From Trichomonas vaginalis G3 (lineage: Eukaryota; Parabasalia; Trichomonadida; Trichomonadidae), in contig NC_067206.1 of assembly GCF_026262505.1 (NCBI RefSeq), forward strand, positions 8,518,053 through 8,578,736: a stretch of DNA of 60,684 nt. The letters are read 5' to 3'. The notes beneath the pieces are model-generated. The model ran no database searches. It saw nothing but the letters and a program-made list of their open reading frames with translations, and had not been told where the DNA came from. Numbering within the stretch: the first letter of the stretch is position 1; the number at the start of each line of letters is the position of its first letter. The translations under genes and the position numbers were made by a program. Of this stretch, positions 33,250 to 46,613 are shown one piece after another.

Positions 33250-35338
33250 AAATCTTCTGAAAAATAATATCACATAAACTCATATTATTTTCTAATATAT
33301 AACTATTTTATATAAAAATCAAATTCAATGATCTTAAAAGCGAAGGATAAACCTCAAAATTTACGAATATAATGAGTGGGAATATAATGCTTATCTATCA
33401 TAAAACCATATGAAATATCAATTTTTGCTTTACGCCTAATTTTTGACGACAATTAGCAAAAAATGTTAAATGTTAACACTCAGTCCATTTGAATATGAAA
33501 AATAAAATTGACTTTGATTAAATGTTTTTATTTATCATGCAATTCTTCTTGCGACCAAAGATTTGAATAAAAGTTCAAAAAATAAGATAGCTTAAAAATA
33601 ATATACGGTAGTGTTTACTAATAGATGAATAGTATATAAATTCTATTAAAATGGATTTGATCCAAAAAAATATATAAAATTTGATCATAAATAAAATCGT
33701 TTTAAATTACTTCTTCATTTAAATTATAACAATTATTTTTGATTTTTATTTATCATCCACATTCAAATTTGAATCTTATCACAAAAGAAGGACCACTTTT
33801 ATGACTACTGCCAAATCTATAAACAGAGAATGGCTATTTGAAGCTAAAAGAAGAATAGAAGAAGGTGAATATTACAAAAGTGTGGGAAAGGAAGTTGAAT
33901 TGGAAAATGGTAAAATTAAATTGAATGTTGCCGAAAATACAATAAGAAGAGCATTTCAACTTCAAGAAATCGAATTACCAAAAGTTAGTCGCGGCAGAAA
34001 ACCAAATCCACCAACATTTGAACAAAAACAATTAATTAATTCTTGTGTTTCACAATATAAAGGAGGAATTTCAAAAACTTATTTATTGATTAAAAGGTTT
34101 CAAAATATTGTTCAAAATCCCGATTGTGAGAAAGAAAAAGAAGAAATTGCAAAAGAATTTGAAAATATAGAAGATTTGACAAAAGATCAAATTTTTGACA
34201 ATTTACAAAAAATAAAGCCTCATCAAGTGGAAAAATTTATGATGGAATCAGGTTTATCTTCAAAAAGAGATTACAAACCAGCAGATCCACCTACCAAATA
34301 TCGTGCCATATCAAAGAATTTGATATGGCACTGCGATATTCATTACCTTCACGGTAATGTTTCTTTTCCATTCTTTGCCATATTGAATGATATGACACGT
34401 AAAGTTCTCAAAACTAAATTATTGAAAAACAAGTCTTCCAACTCAACAGCGAATATTTTAAGAAAACTTTTAGAGGAGTTTATCCCTTACTGCATCTGGA
34501 CCGATAACGGCGGTGAAAACCGCGGTGAATTCGGCCAGGTTATGCAGGAAAACGGAATAGTTTGGAAGCACACCTTGCCGTATATGCCAAGACAGAACGG
34601 CAAGGTGGAGCGCCTGTGGCCAAGCTTAGAAAAGTTTTTGCCAGACGAGTTGGATGATATTCAACAAATCAAGGACTCAGTTCAGCAGTTCATTGAAAAA
34701 TACAACAATACACCACATTTATCTCTCGATATTAATCCAAAAACGAATAGTAATTACACTCCTAACGAATTATTCGAAGTTTCAAAATTTTGGTACGAGC
34801 CAGAAATGCAAAAATGGGAGTTATATATCAAAGAGGAATGGGTTTTAGCAAAATTTGAATAATTACATCATTTTAAATGACTTCTAAACAATTTTATTTA
34901 TGATCAAATTTTATATATCTTTTTGGATCAAATCCATTTTAATAGAATTTATATACTATTCATCTATTAGTAAACACTACCGTATATTATTTTTAAGCTA
35001 TCTTATTTTTTGAAATTTTATTCAAATCTTTGGTCGCAAGAAGAATTGCATGATAAATAAAAACATTTAATCAAAGTCAATTTTATTTTTCATATTCAAA
35101 TGGACTGAGTGTTAACATTTAACATTTTTTGCTAATTGTCGTCAAAAATTAGGCGTAAAGCAAAAATTGATATTTCATATGGTTTTATGATAGATAAGCA
35201 TTATATTCCCACTCATTATATTCGTAAATTTTGAGGTTTATCCTTCGCTTTTAAGATCATTGAATTTGATTTTTATATAAAATAGTTATATATTAGAAAA
35301 TAATATGAGTTTATGTGATATTATTTTTCAGAAGATTT
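33250..35338 (+). mobile_element. Integrase transposon, copy 4
   Basis: Arms 33250-33697 and 34891-35338; boundaries as in copy 1. Confidence 0.7.
33801..34862 (+). CDS. IS481/Ginger-like integrase, copy 4
   Basis: Intact 353-aa frame, translation identical to copy 1. Confidence 0.88.
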   Translation: MTTAKSINREWLFEAKRRIEEGEYYKSVGKEVELENGKIKLNVAENTIRRAFQLQEIELPKVSRGRKPNPPTFEQKQLINSCVSQYKGGISKTYLLIKRFQNIVQNPDCEKEKEEIAKEFENIEDLTKDQIFDNLQKIKPHQVEKFMMESGLSSKRDYKPADPPTKYRAISKNLIWHCDIHYLHGNVSFPFFAILNDMTRKVLKTKLLKNKSSNSTANILRKLLEEFIPYCIWTDNGGENRGEFGQVMQENGIVWKHTLPYMPRQNGKVERLWPSLEKFLPDELDDIQQIKDSVQQFIEKYNNTPHLSLDINPKTNSNYTPNELFEVSKFWYEPEMQKWELYIKEEWVLAKFE

Positions 35339-36543
35339 TGTGTTCTTCTTCAAAATTTTATTTTTTATTAAAAAGAATCTTTACGAAATATACATTTACT
35401 TTAATTAATATTTAAAAACGTGCTCTATCAAAAGTTCCAAAAATTCAATATTATAGCTTTTCTGAGGTGTCACTTTTGATGAATTTCTGTTTTCAACACT
35501 AGACAAAAACAATTATATTAGATGCACATGATTAACATCTCTTGGTCTGATGATGTTTTTCAATTAAAAGATTATTATATACAGTTGAATTTACAAAATT
35601 CTTAATTCATAATTGCATGGCACAAGAGAGGTATGATCTGCTTATATGTTAATGATAGATATACCATATTATTTCCATTACTATAAATAACTTAAAGAAA
35701 TATATCTTCTAAGTGTATTTTTTGTTCAATTTTGTTTGAAAAAAAAATTAAAACGCATTTCTTATCTTGTTTAGCTTTGATAAGTTGGATTAAATAATAT
35801 TACTAAATACAAATCATGATAACAATTATATATCCATGCTAAATGCCTGAAGATCTGGTGAAAATATTGAGATATGCCTCACTTCCATCATTTCGTCTTA
35901 CCACATAAAAATATGTGATTTTTAAAACAAGTTAGCTGATATGCTTTTAACAAAACCGAATCAAAAGTATTCAAAAAAATCTGAAATTGTAAAATATCTT
36001 AATCAAAAATAAAGGGTTGATCTTCATTTTCGGGATTTCAAAAAAATTTGGAATTTCACCTCCCAAACACACAGATTGTCCAGTTCATTGGCATAGAGAA
36101 TATCCGATTTCCAGTGTTTTACTCTGAATCTTATTAGTTAAATACCGAATTTCGAACATAAATTCATCAAAATCGAATAAAGAGACTACCAAAAACGACA
36201 CAAATATAATCAAGTCACAATCATTTAACAGGAACTCCTTAAATGAAGATTTTTACAATTTTAATCTCTATATTTTAGAAAAAAATATGCTCAGTCACAA
36301 ACACAATTACTATGTTATGGAACAAGGCATTGACACTCGAATCTCTGGCCAATTCGAGGAACATCCAAAATTTCAATAATCTTATCCCACAGAATCCATA
36401 GCCCAAAAACTTTAATTTGCATAGTACATTTGAAGACGAATAATATTAGTCCAATTTTTTTTAACTTTGAAATTTTCAAAGATACAAAATTTATTACATT
36501 TAGAATTAATGCATTAATATATGCATTTGTTCCGTACCGAAAA

Positions 36544-37947
36544 TGAACTTTACAAAAAGTGACATGAAAAGTCTTAATTACATTAAAGCCAAATGTAAAC
36601 TTCATTGAGAAAAAGCAGTTTTGTCTCGTATTCAACGTAAAATCTTCAAAAGAAGACTAAACAAAAAGTGCTACACTGATAACAAAGATGAATTTCACAT
36701 GGAACGCGATGATTCAATAACTGCAGAGTTGCGACATACAATTGCGGAAAATGTATGGACAACCACATGTAATGGTGGAGAACCATCGTATCTTTCAGAG
36801 GTCGAATTACTTGATTTTTATGGTGAAATCAATCAAAGAGCAAAAGGTCTTGCATGTGAAAAGGTAATCGAAGCTTATCAGATTGCCTACGAATTACTGG
36901 AGTATAGATACAGCAGAGCTTTATATCTAGCTGGCCTTGTTCATCCAGACGAATTTCCAACAAGAGGAAAAAGAATTGTTTACTTCGCTAGAAGTATATC
37001 TCCCCTCAAGATCATGGTTAAACAGAGTTTGCTCTGATCTCAACATTGAGATCAAAAGCTCAAAAGAAAATGAGGAAAAACGAGCAAAGTACTGTAACAC
37101 AGCAACAGTTGCTAACTTCTTACATTAATTTCAGTATACGGCAGGAATTGATCCATGGAATAAGTGGAGTATTTATGAAACATCTCTGCTTCATCAAAGC
37201 GTTACAAAGTTATCTGCACTGAAAGCAACCCTCCTTTAACCAAAGAAGAGCATGAATTTGTGCTTGTTACTAGTATCTTCCCATATAATTCTGAAGGATA
37301 CCGGATGAAACCATTTATTATTGTTCCAGGAATATAAAATTGTTCACAGGAACTCCGCTCCGTGAGAGCATTCCTTACAGGACAATCTTATGGATGGATG
37401 ACAAAGAAGATATGGGATATCTTTAATTTAACTTTTATTATCGAAATCCAGAGATATCGCTCAAGTCTTGATGCTATCACAGCAGCTCAGCATAATATCG
37501 TATTCGGTGATAATCATATCAGCCGAGTAAGTTATTTTACTTGCAAACTTTTGAGTCTCTTCAGAATTGAACTCTTGACATTTCCAGCTTACTGCACAGT
37601 AGTTCTCCAGTTATTTGATGTAGGATGTGCAGCATCTTTGAGATCAAAGAATAACAGGTTAAAATATGTTCCGCTTTACACATATGAGCAAGATAATTTA
37701 TCAAATACCCCAAAACCAAGGTTAAAAATTGTAAGAATTTTAATTGATGCTTGTGATTAAGTCAATGCATCAGTATGGTATTCATCCGTGGAACCCAGAT
37801 AAAGCCTTATCCAACGAATTAACAAACAAAACATCAAACGCAATACCAAATCCCACATATATATTTAATTCTTCTTGCAAAAAATTAACATCTGACGCCG
37901 AATTACTTAAAATTGCGCAATTTGAAGCAATCAAATTCAAACATTAA
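36544..37947 (+). pseudogene. Pogo/Tigger-like transposase relic, unit 5
   Basis: Common lesions only; no private differences seen in the translated blocks. Confidence 0.75.
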
Positions 37948-39952
37948 ATCAAGCACTGATAGTTATTGTAACAAATATTTCGAATTATTTAGATTATTAT
38001 CCTCCAAATACAAAAATTCTCAGCAAAGGGATGAAATTGAGTCAATTTAATGGAGCAAAACGAAGTGAGGTGAAATTCACCACTTTGACACCTCGTATTT
38101 TTCAGATATATCGATTAATATTGAGTTTTATTGGGATGGAAAACATACTGAAAAACCTGCAATATCAACACCTTTTTATATAATATTGAATAAATAAAAA
38201 TTTGTTTTTATTTTCCAAAAAGATATATGATACATTTTTATTATACAGGTTAAAAACTGTCTAGCTTTTGCTTTTAGTGCTCGACCAGAGGCATACATTG
38301 AAAATACAATCCTCTCCATGGTTTTTGTGTAGGATCTGATCTTCTCAAAACGATGATATTGACTATTATTATATGAATTGAATGTATTTATGAATATTTC
38401 GAAATTTTAATATAAATAATTTATTAAAAATAAAAATTGAACGTAAGTACAAAAAATATAATTTGAAAGCAAATTAAAAATTAACGATACGATAATTTGG
38501 AACTTTTACCTTTTGCCAATAAATATAAAAATAAAATTTTGGGAATTGGAACTTAAGAGTAGAGAGACCTTTGTTGATATGTATGAGGCTATGTATTTAT
38601 GTGTAGATCTGAGTAAGCTTGGTTATCATATAGCGGTTTCTGATGAAATTGAGAACCTCGGAGACCCAAGACCTTTGTTGATATGTATGAGGCTATGTAT
38701 TTGTGCGTAGTCATTAAACCCATTCTTGCAAATTAGAATATTATTTTATTTGTTATATTGAGCTTTCTTCCTGATAATTTGCATATCTTCAAAATCATTA
38801 AAGTAAGTAAAATCAGTTGTTTTTTCGGTGATTAATCTTAATTCTTCGCATTATATTTCTTTTTTTTGAAAAATCTTACTGTTTGGGGAAATTCTCTTTG
38901 CGAAATCTGTTGGCCTGAGGATTATCTGGTTGAATAAAAATATGTTCAATTCCCCTTTCGCATAATAATTAATGAAATTGTGTTTTATTTTCGAGAGTGT
39001 GCAAAACGTTCCCACTTCTTGAGAGGTACGTTTTGCAAATTTTTTTCTTTCATACATAGAAGATTTTTGGAAGATGATTGATCTCTACATGATATTATAT
39101 CATATTTCTACATTGAGTCCTTAACAATATTAAATTGCAGGGTTTTCAAATCAAAAAACTAACTTTCGCTCTTTCAGGTCAAATCAGCAAGGCTCTTCTA
39201 TATAGGTGTTGGATATATTATCAAACTGAAATGAAACTTTCCAGAGATGTCCATAAAATTATTTTGCAAAACATCCCTCTCAAAAAGTGGGAACGTTTTT
39301 GCAATTTTTCTTTATTTTTTGTACCATTATCGGTCCATAGAGCGAAATGGGGACCAGGTATTGTGCTTAATGCACGTTTGAGTACATTTGTTGTATACTC
39401 TGCAGTTTTCTGAGAAAAAGATTATGAGTGATCTCGTTTTTTCTTAAAGTCATTTTTTTCTTATCAAAAAAAATTAAAATTACGTAAAACTATGACAAAA
39501 TTACGTAATTCACAATTTTAATGCTGAAAAATAGGAATATAAGCTTATAATACTACAGGTAGATTGAGCATCGATGCGCGCTAATGCCAACATGATTAAT
39601 TTGAGTCGGTTTTATATATTATTGGAAATTAATCACAAATTGTCCATGAATATAAGTTATATTCTTCGATATTATGAGTTAATGAAGGCTACAATATTTG
39701 TAATCATGATTGGCTAGTTAAAATCTATTAGAATAAAAGAAATTGTAATTTAATAATATTGAATTGACATTTTAAATAATTTGAGGTCTAATCCATTATG
39801 AGTATGGTTATTACAGGTCACTTATTATTATTCTTTGATATACAAAGAGTTAAAACGATTTGGTAATGAGATATTGTAGAAAATAAAAATAACTGTAATC
39901 TATTGAAACTGATAAAAAAAATTAAATCCATTTATTTTTTATTCATATGTTA

Positions 39953-40300
39953 TTATTGATGAGAATTAGATTCATTTAAAATTGAATACATATTTTTGAG
40001 AGAGTCAAAAATTTCAGGATCGATTTCATCTTCGCATTCATCCAAATATATTCTAAGCTCGGAATTTTCAAATGCATTCAAAATATTGGCAAAGTTTTCT
40101 TTACAAGAAGAGTTAAATAAAATTTCTTGTAAACAATTAATAATAAATTTTGGGTTAAATTCAACAAAATCCGAAAGAATTTCAAACACCTTTTCAAATT
40201 TGTCATTAAATATCGAAAGGGATATTGAATCTTTTATGATAATAGCGATGAGGATATTTATCAAAATTTCCTTATTTTTGAAGAGTGCGGGATAAATTTG
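39953..40300 (-). pseudogene. C-terminal helical-protein fragment, unit 5
   Basis: Same 115-codon open frame as unit 1. Confidence 0.45.
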
Positions 40301-40686
40301 TCAAGTGTCACTTTTCAATAACCTTAAATTACGCTGTTCTAATTTTTTAAAAAATAACCTTAAATTATATTTGAAGAAATTATGTCTATGATATATGTTT
40401 TATTCTAGAATCTTGGAGTTTTCATGCACTACACAAGAGCTCCAAGGTTCCAAGAGTGAATGCTCAATAGCAATTATAGAGATGTACCTTTTCAAAATGA
40501 CTTTTACTGATTAAATTTAATCAATAGAAGACATTTTGAAAAGGTACCTCTACAATTAGATATACAAGAGATTCAAAGCTTCATTTCAGATAGATTTGAA
40601 ACTTTGAAACTCTTGGTAGATTTTGAGTGAATGCTGACAATCATCTTTGAGAAGGTTTTCTTAAAGAAAACCTTCTCAAAGAGGTT

Positions 40687-40984
40687 TCTCAGGAGCCCTG
40701 AGGCTCCCTTTCGTAATGATTGGGAGCCTTGGGGCTCCTGAGACGAAGAATGGCTTCGCCGAATCTTTGATCAGCAGAGGCCAAATGAAAAGGCCTCTAC
40801 TGATGGATTCTCAGGAGCCCTGAGGCTCCCTTTCGTAATGATTGGGAGCCTTGGGGCTCCTGAGACGAAGAATGGCTTCGCCGAATCTTTGATCAGCAGA
40901 GGCCAAATGAAAAGGCCTCTGCTGATGGATTCTCAGGAGCCCTGAGGCTCCCTTTCGTAATGATTGGGAGCCTTGGGGCTCCTG
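40687..40984. repeat. 122-bp minisatellite, 2.4 copies (unit 5)
   Basis: Same copy number and the same CTA/CTG order of units as unit 1. Confidence 0.95.
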
Positions 40985-41307
40985 CAGCAGAGTATCGCTC
41001 CGCTCCATTAATTTTTTTTAAAAAAAAGTGCCGTGTGGCAAATTTGTCCTGTTCCCTCTCCTAACACATAACTCCACAACTACCCAAGTACTATATTGCC
41101 ACTCCTTCCCGCATTGCATTTGAGAAACATTAAAAGTGGCGACAAGTGCACTTGCCATGGCATATTGTTTGCGCGTATATACTACTTCTAATGAAAGAAG
41201 CAGTAATATACGCGCAATTCGAGTGCGATTGCAGCAGAAAGTCGAGAAGAGAGCCCTTTCTTAAGGTTAGGACTCCCTTTCGACTTTTATTATACAATGA
41301 AATATAA

Positions 41308-41620
41308 ATCATAGTATATTTTTGTCACTTTTCACATCGTATTACCCCGATAGAAACAAAACAAAAACGACTTTCTTGATATATCAATAAATGGCACGGA
41401 TAATTTATTGGATGCATTGGAAAAATATTTTAATACATATCCTATTGAGCAAAATCGATTTCAAAAAGATGAAATATTAGAATGGCCCAAGTATTTAATC
41501 ATACAATTAAACTTTCGTAAGACGAAATGGTGGAAGTGAAGTGATGTTGAAACCTTGATATTTCCTCGAAATTTCTACAAAACATATATTAGACATAAAG
41601 CATATATCTTATTTTATTAA
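41308..41620 (+). pseudogene. Ubiquitin-specific protease fragment, unit 5
   Basis: One extra A in the A-run before the DFLDISI block shifts the frame there; the rest is as in unit 1. Confidence 0.6.
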
Positions 41621-41912
41621 GAATGTTGAATAATAATATTATTAAATATTAAGCTTTAAAAAAGCTAATTAAATTCAAAAATGAATATATATTATTATTG
41701 GATAAATATTAATCAGAACAAATGATTTTTTTATTAATGCTATGTAATAAACAGAAATTCATCAAAAGTGACAGCTCTCAATTTTTGACATTTGTAAATT
41801 CTAAATTGAATGAGAAAAATGAAATAACACTAAGCATAATACAATATTCTAGATTTAATTATAATTAGGAAAAAGTTAGTTTTGAGAGTACTTTTCATAG
41901 GCATATAGAATG

Positions 41913-44002
41913 AAATCTTCTGAAAAATAATATCACATAAACTCATATTATTTTCTAATATATAACTATTTTATATAAAAATCAAATTCAATGATCTTAA
42001 AAGCGAAGGATAAACCTCAAAATTTACGAATATAATGAGTGGGAATATAATGCTTATCTATCATAAAACCATATGAAATATCAATTTTTGCTTTACGCCT
42101 AATTTTTGACGACAATTAGCAAAAAATGTTAAATGTTAACACTCAGTCCATTTGAATATGAAAAATAAAATTGACTTTGATTAAATGTTTTTATTTATCA
42201 TGCAATTCTTCTTGCGACCAAAGATTTGAATAAAAGTTCAAAAAATAAGATAGCTTAAAAAATAATATACGGTAGTGTTTACTAATAGATGAATAGTATA
42301 TAAATTCTATTAAAATGGATTTGATCCAAAAAATATATAAAATTTGATCATAAATAAAATCGTTTTAAATTACTTCTTCATTTAAATTATACAATTATTT
42401 ATTATTTTTTATTTATCATCCACATTCAAATTTGAATCTTATCACAAAAGAAGGACCACTTTTATGACTACTGCCAAATCTATAAACAGAGAATGGCTAT
42501 TTGAAGCTAAAAGAAGAATAGAAGAAGGTGAATATTACAAAAGTGTGGGAAAGGAAGTTGAATTGGAAAATGGTAAAATTAAATTGAATGTTGCCGAAAA
42601 TACAATAAGAAGAGCATTTCAACTTCAAGAAATCGAATTACCAAAAGTTAGTCGCGGCAGAAAACCAAATCCACCAACATTTGAACAAAAACAATTAATT
42701 AATTCTTGTGTTTCACAATATAAAGGAGGAATTTCAAAAACTTATTTATTGATTAAAAGGTTTCAAAATATTGTTCAAAATCCCGATTGTGAGAAAGAAA
42801 AAGAAGAAATTGCAAAAGAATTTGAAAATATAGAAGATTTGACAAAAGATCAAATTTTTGACAATTTACAAAAAATAAAGCCTCATCAAGTGGAAAAATT
42901 TATGATGGAATCAGGTTTATCTTCAAAAAGAGATTACAAACCAGCAGATCCACCTACCAAATATCGTGCCATATCAAAGAATTTGATATGGCACTGCGAT
43001 ATTCATTACCTTCACGGTAATGTTTCTTTTCCATTCTTTGCCATATTGAATGATATGACACGTAAAGTTCTCAAAACTAAATTATTGAAAAACAAGTCTT
43101 CCAACTCAACAGCGAATATTTTAAGAAAACTTTTAGAGGAGTTTATCCCTTACTGCATCTGGACCGATAACGGCGGTGAAAACCGCGGTGAATTCGGCCA
43201 GGTTATGCAGGAAAACGGAATAGTTTGGAAGCACACCTTGCCGTATATGCCAAGACAGAACGGCAAGGTGGAGCGCCTGTGGCCAAGCTTAGAAAAGTTT
43301 TTGCCAGACGAGTTGGATGATATTCAACAAATCAAGGACTCAGTTCAGCAGTTCATTGAAAAATACAACAATACACCACATTTATCTCTCGATATTAATC
43401 CAAAAACGAATAGTAATTACACTCCTAACGAATTATTCGAAGTTTCAAAATTTTGGTACGAGCCAGAAATGCAAAAATGGGAGTTATATATCAAAGAGGA
43501 ATGGGTTTTAGCAAAATTTGAATAATTACATCATTTTAAATGACTTCTAAACAATTTTATTTATGATCAAATTTTATATATCTTTTTGGATCAAATCCAT
43601 TTTAATAGAATTTATATACTATTCATCTATTAGTAAACACTACCGTATATTATTTTTAAGCTATCTTATTTTTTGAAATTTTATTCAAATCTTTGGTCGC
43701 AAAGAAGAATTGCATGATAAATAAAAACATTTAATCAAAGTCAATTTTATTTTTCATATTCAAATGGACTGAGTGTTAACATTTAACATTTTTTGCTAAT
43801 TGTCGTCAAAAATTAGGCGTAAAGCAAAAATTGATATTTCATATGGTTTTATGATAGATAAGCATTATATTCCCACTCATTATATTCGTAAATTTTGAGG
43901 TTTATCCTTCGCTTTTAAGATCATTGAATTTGATTTTTATATAAAATAGTTATATATTAGAAAAAATATGAAGTTTATGTGATATTATTTTTCAGAAGAT
44001 TT
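41913..44002 (+). mobile_element. Integrase transposon, copy 5
   Basis: Arms 41913-42360 and 43554-44002. The right arm belongs to the indel-rich patch at the start of unit 6, and the stretch between left arm and gene has small private changes near 42,390. Confidence 0.7.
42464..43525 (+). CDS. IS481/Ginger-like integrase, copy 5
   Basis: Intact and translated identically to copy 1, even though indel-rich patches lie on both sides. Confidence 0.88.
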   Translation: MTTAKSINREWLFEAKRRIEEGEYYKSVGKEVELENGKIKLNVAENTIRRAFQLQEIELPKVSRGRKPNPPTFEQKQLINSCVSQYKGGISKTYLLIKRFQNIVQNPDCEKEKEEIAKEFENIEDLTKDQIFDNLQKIKPHQVEKFMMESGLSSKRDYKPADPPTKYRAISKNLIWHCDIHYLHGNVSFPFFAILNDMTRKVLKTKLLKNKSSNSTANILRKLLEEFIPYCIWTDNGGENRGEFGQVMQENGIVWKHTLPYMPRQNGKVERLWPSLEKFLPDELDDIQQIKDSVQQFIEKYNNTPHLSLDINPKTNSNYTPNELFEVSKFWYEPEMQKWELYIKEEWVLAKFE

Positions 44003-45209
44003 TGTGTTCTTCTTCAAAATTTTATTTTTTTAAAAAGAATCTTTACGAAATATACATTTACTTTAATTAATATTTAAAAACGTGCTCTATCAAAAGTTCC
44101 AAAAATTCAATATTATAGCTTTTCTGAGGTGTCACTTTTGATGAATTTCTGTTTTCAACACTAGACAAAAACAATTATATTAGATGCACATGATTAACAT
44201 CTCTTGGTCTGATGATGTTTTTCAATTAAAAGATTATTATATACAGTTGAATTTACAAATATTCTAATTCATAATTGCATGGCACAAGAGAGGTATGATC
44301 TGCTTATATGTTAATGATAGATATACCATATTATTTCCATTACTATAAATAACTTAAAGAAATATATCTTCTAAGTGTATTTTTTGTTCAATTTTGTTTG
44401 AAAAAAAAATTAAAACGCATTTCTTATCTTGTTTAGCTTTGATAAGTTGGATTAAATAATATTACTATAAAAATACAAATCATGATAACAATTATATATC
44501 CATGCTAAATGCCTGAAGATCTGGTGAAAATATTGAGATATGCCTCACTTCCATCATTTCGTCTTACCACATAAAAATATGTGATTTTTAAAACAAGTTA
44601 GCTGATATGCTTTTAACAAAACCGAATCAAAAGTATTCAAAAAAATCTGAAATTGTAAAATATCTTAATCAAAAATAAAGGGTTGATCTTCATTTTCGGG
44701 ATTTCAAAAAAATTTGGAATTTCACCTCCCAAACACACAGATTGTCCAGTTCATTGGCATAGAGAATATCCGATTTCCAGTGTTTTACTCTGAATCTTAT
44801 TAGTTAAATACCGAATTTCGAACATAAATTCATCAAAATCGAATAAAGAGACTACCAAAAACGACACAAATATAATCAAGTCACAATCATTTAACAGGAA
44901 CTCCTTAAATGAAGATTTTTACAATTTTAATCTCTATATTTTAGAAAAAAATATGCTCAGTCACAAACACAATTACTATGTTATGGAACAAGGCATTGAC
45001 ACTCGAATCTCTGGCCAATTCGAGGAACATCCAAAATTTCAATAATCTTATCCCACAGAATCCATAGCCCAAAAACTTTAATTTGCATAGTACATTTGAA
45101 GACGAATAATATTAGTCCAATTTTTTTTAACTTTGAAATTTTCAAAGATACAAAATTTATTACATTTAGAATTAATGCATTAATATATGCATTTGTTCCG
45201 TACCGAAAA

Positions 45210-46613
45210 TGAACTTTACAAAAAGTGACATGAAAAGTCTTAATTACATTAAAGCCAAATGTAAACTTCATTGAGAAAAAGCAGTTTTGTCTCGTATTCA
45301 ACGTAAAATCTTCAAAAGAAGACTAAACAAAAAGTGCTACACTGATAACAAAGATGAATTTCACATGGAACGCGATGATTCAATAACTGCAGAGTTGCGA
45401 CATACAATTGCGGAAAATGTATGGACAACCACATGTAATGGTGGAGAACCATCGTATCTTTCAGAGGTCGAATTACTTGATTTTTATGGTGAAATCAATC
45501 AAAGAGCAAAAGGTCTTGCATGTGAAAAGGTAATCGAAGCTTATCAGATTGCCTACGAATTACTGGAGTATAGATACAGCAGAGCTTTATATCTAGCTGG
45601 CCTTGTTCATCCAGACGAATTTCCAACAAGAGGAAAAAGAATTGTTTACTTCGCTAGAAGTATATCTCCCCTCAAGATCATGGTTAAACAGAGTTTGCTC
45701 TGATCTCAACATTGAGATCAAAAGCTCAAAAGAAAATGAGGAAAAACGAGCAAAGTACTGTAACACAGCAACAGTTGCTAACTTCTTACATTAATTTCAG
45801 TATACGGCAGGAATTGATCCATGGAATAAGTGGAGTATTTATGAAACATCTCTGCTTCATCAAAGCGTTACAAAGTTATCTGCACTGAAAGCAACCCTCC
45901 TTTAACCAAAGAAGAGCATGAATTTGTGCTTGTTACTAGTATCTTCCCATATAATTCTGAAGGATACCGGATGAAACCATTTATTATTGTTCCAGGAATA
46001 TAAAATTGTTCACAGGAACTCCGCTCCGTGAGAGCATTCCTTACAGGACAATCTTATGGATGGATGACAAAGAAGATATGGGATATCTTTAATTTAACTT
46101 TTATTATCGAAATCCAGAGATATCGCTCAAGTCTTGATGCTATCACAGCAGCTCAGCATAATATCGTATTCGGTGATAATCATATCAGCCGAGTAAGTTA
46201 TTTTACTTGCAAACTTTTGAGTCTCTTCAGAATTGAACTCTTGACATTTCCAGCTTACTGCACAGTAGTTCTCCAGTTATTTGATGTAGGATGTGCAGCA
46301 TCTTTGAGATCAAAGAATAACAGGTTAAAATATGTTCCGCTTTACACATATGAGCAAGATAATTTATCAAATACCCCAAAACCAAGGTTAAAAATTGTAA
46401 GAATTTTAATTGATGCTTGTGATTAAGTCAATGCATCAGTATGGTATTCATCCGTGGAACCCAGATAAAGCCTTATCCAACGAATTAACAAACAAAACAT
46501 CAAACGCAATACCAAATCCCACATATATATTTAATTCTTCTTGCAAAAAATTAACATCTGACGCCGAATTACTTAAAATTGCGCAATTTGAAGCAATCAA
46601 ATTCAAACATTAA
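45210..46613 (+). pseudogene. Pogo/Tigger-like transposase relic, unit 6
   Basis: Common lesions only. It lies in the clean middle part of unit 6. Confidence 0.75.

Larger units (their letters stand above)
26195..34974 (+). repeat. Tandem array unit 4 (8,780 bp)
   Basis: Minisatellite of 3.4 copies. Differs from unit 1 by a few private variants, for example a small replacement near 31,105 and one substitution near 32,604. The integrase is intact. Confidence 0.97.
34975..43637 (+). repeat. Tandem array unit 5 (8,663 bp)
   Basis: Minisatellite of 2.4 copies. Private variants concentrate at about 41,165-41,290, over two hairpins, and near 42,390, just upstream of the integrase. The rest closely matches unit 1. 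The integrase is intact. Confidence 0.97.
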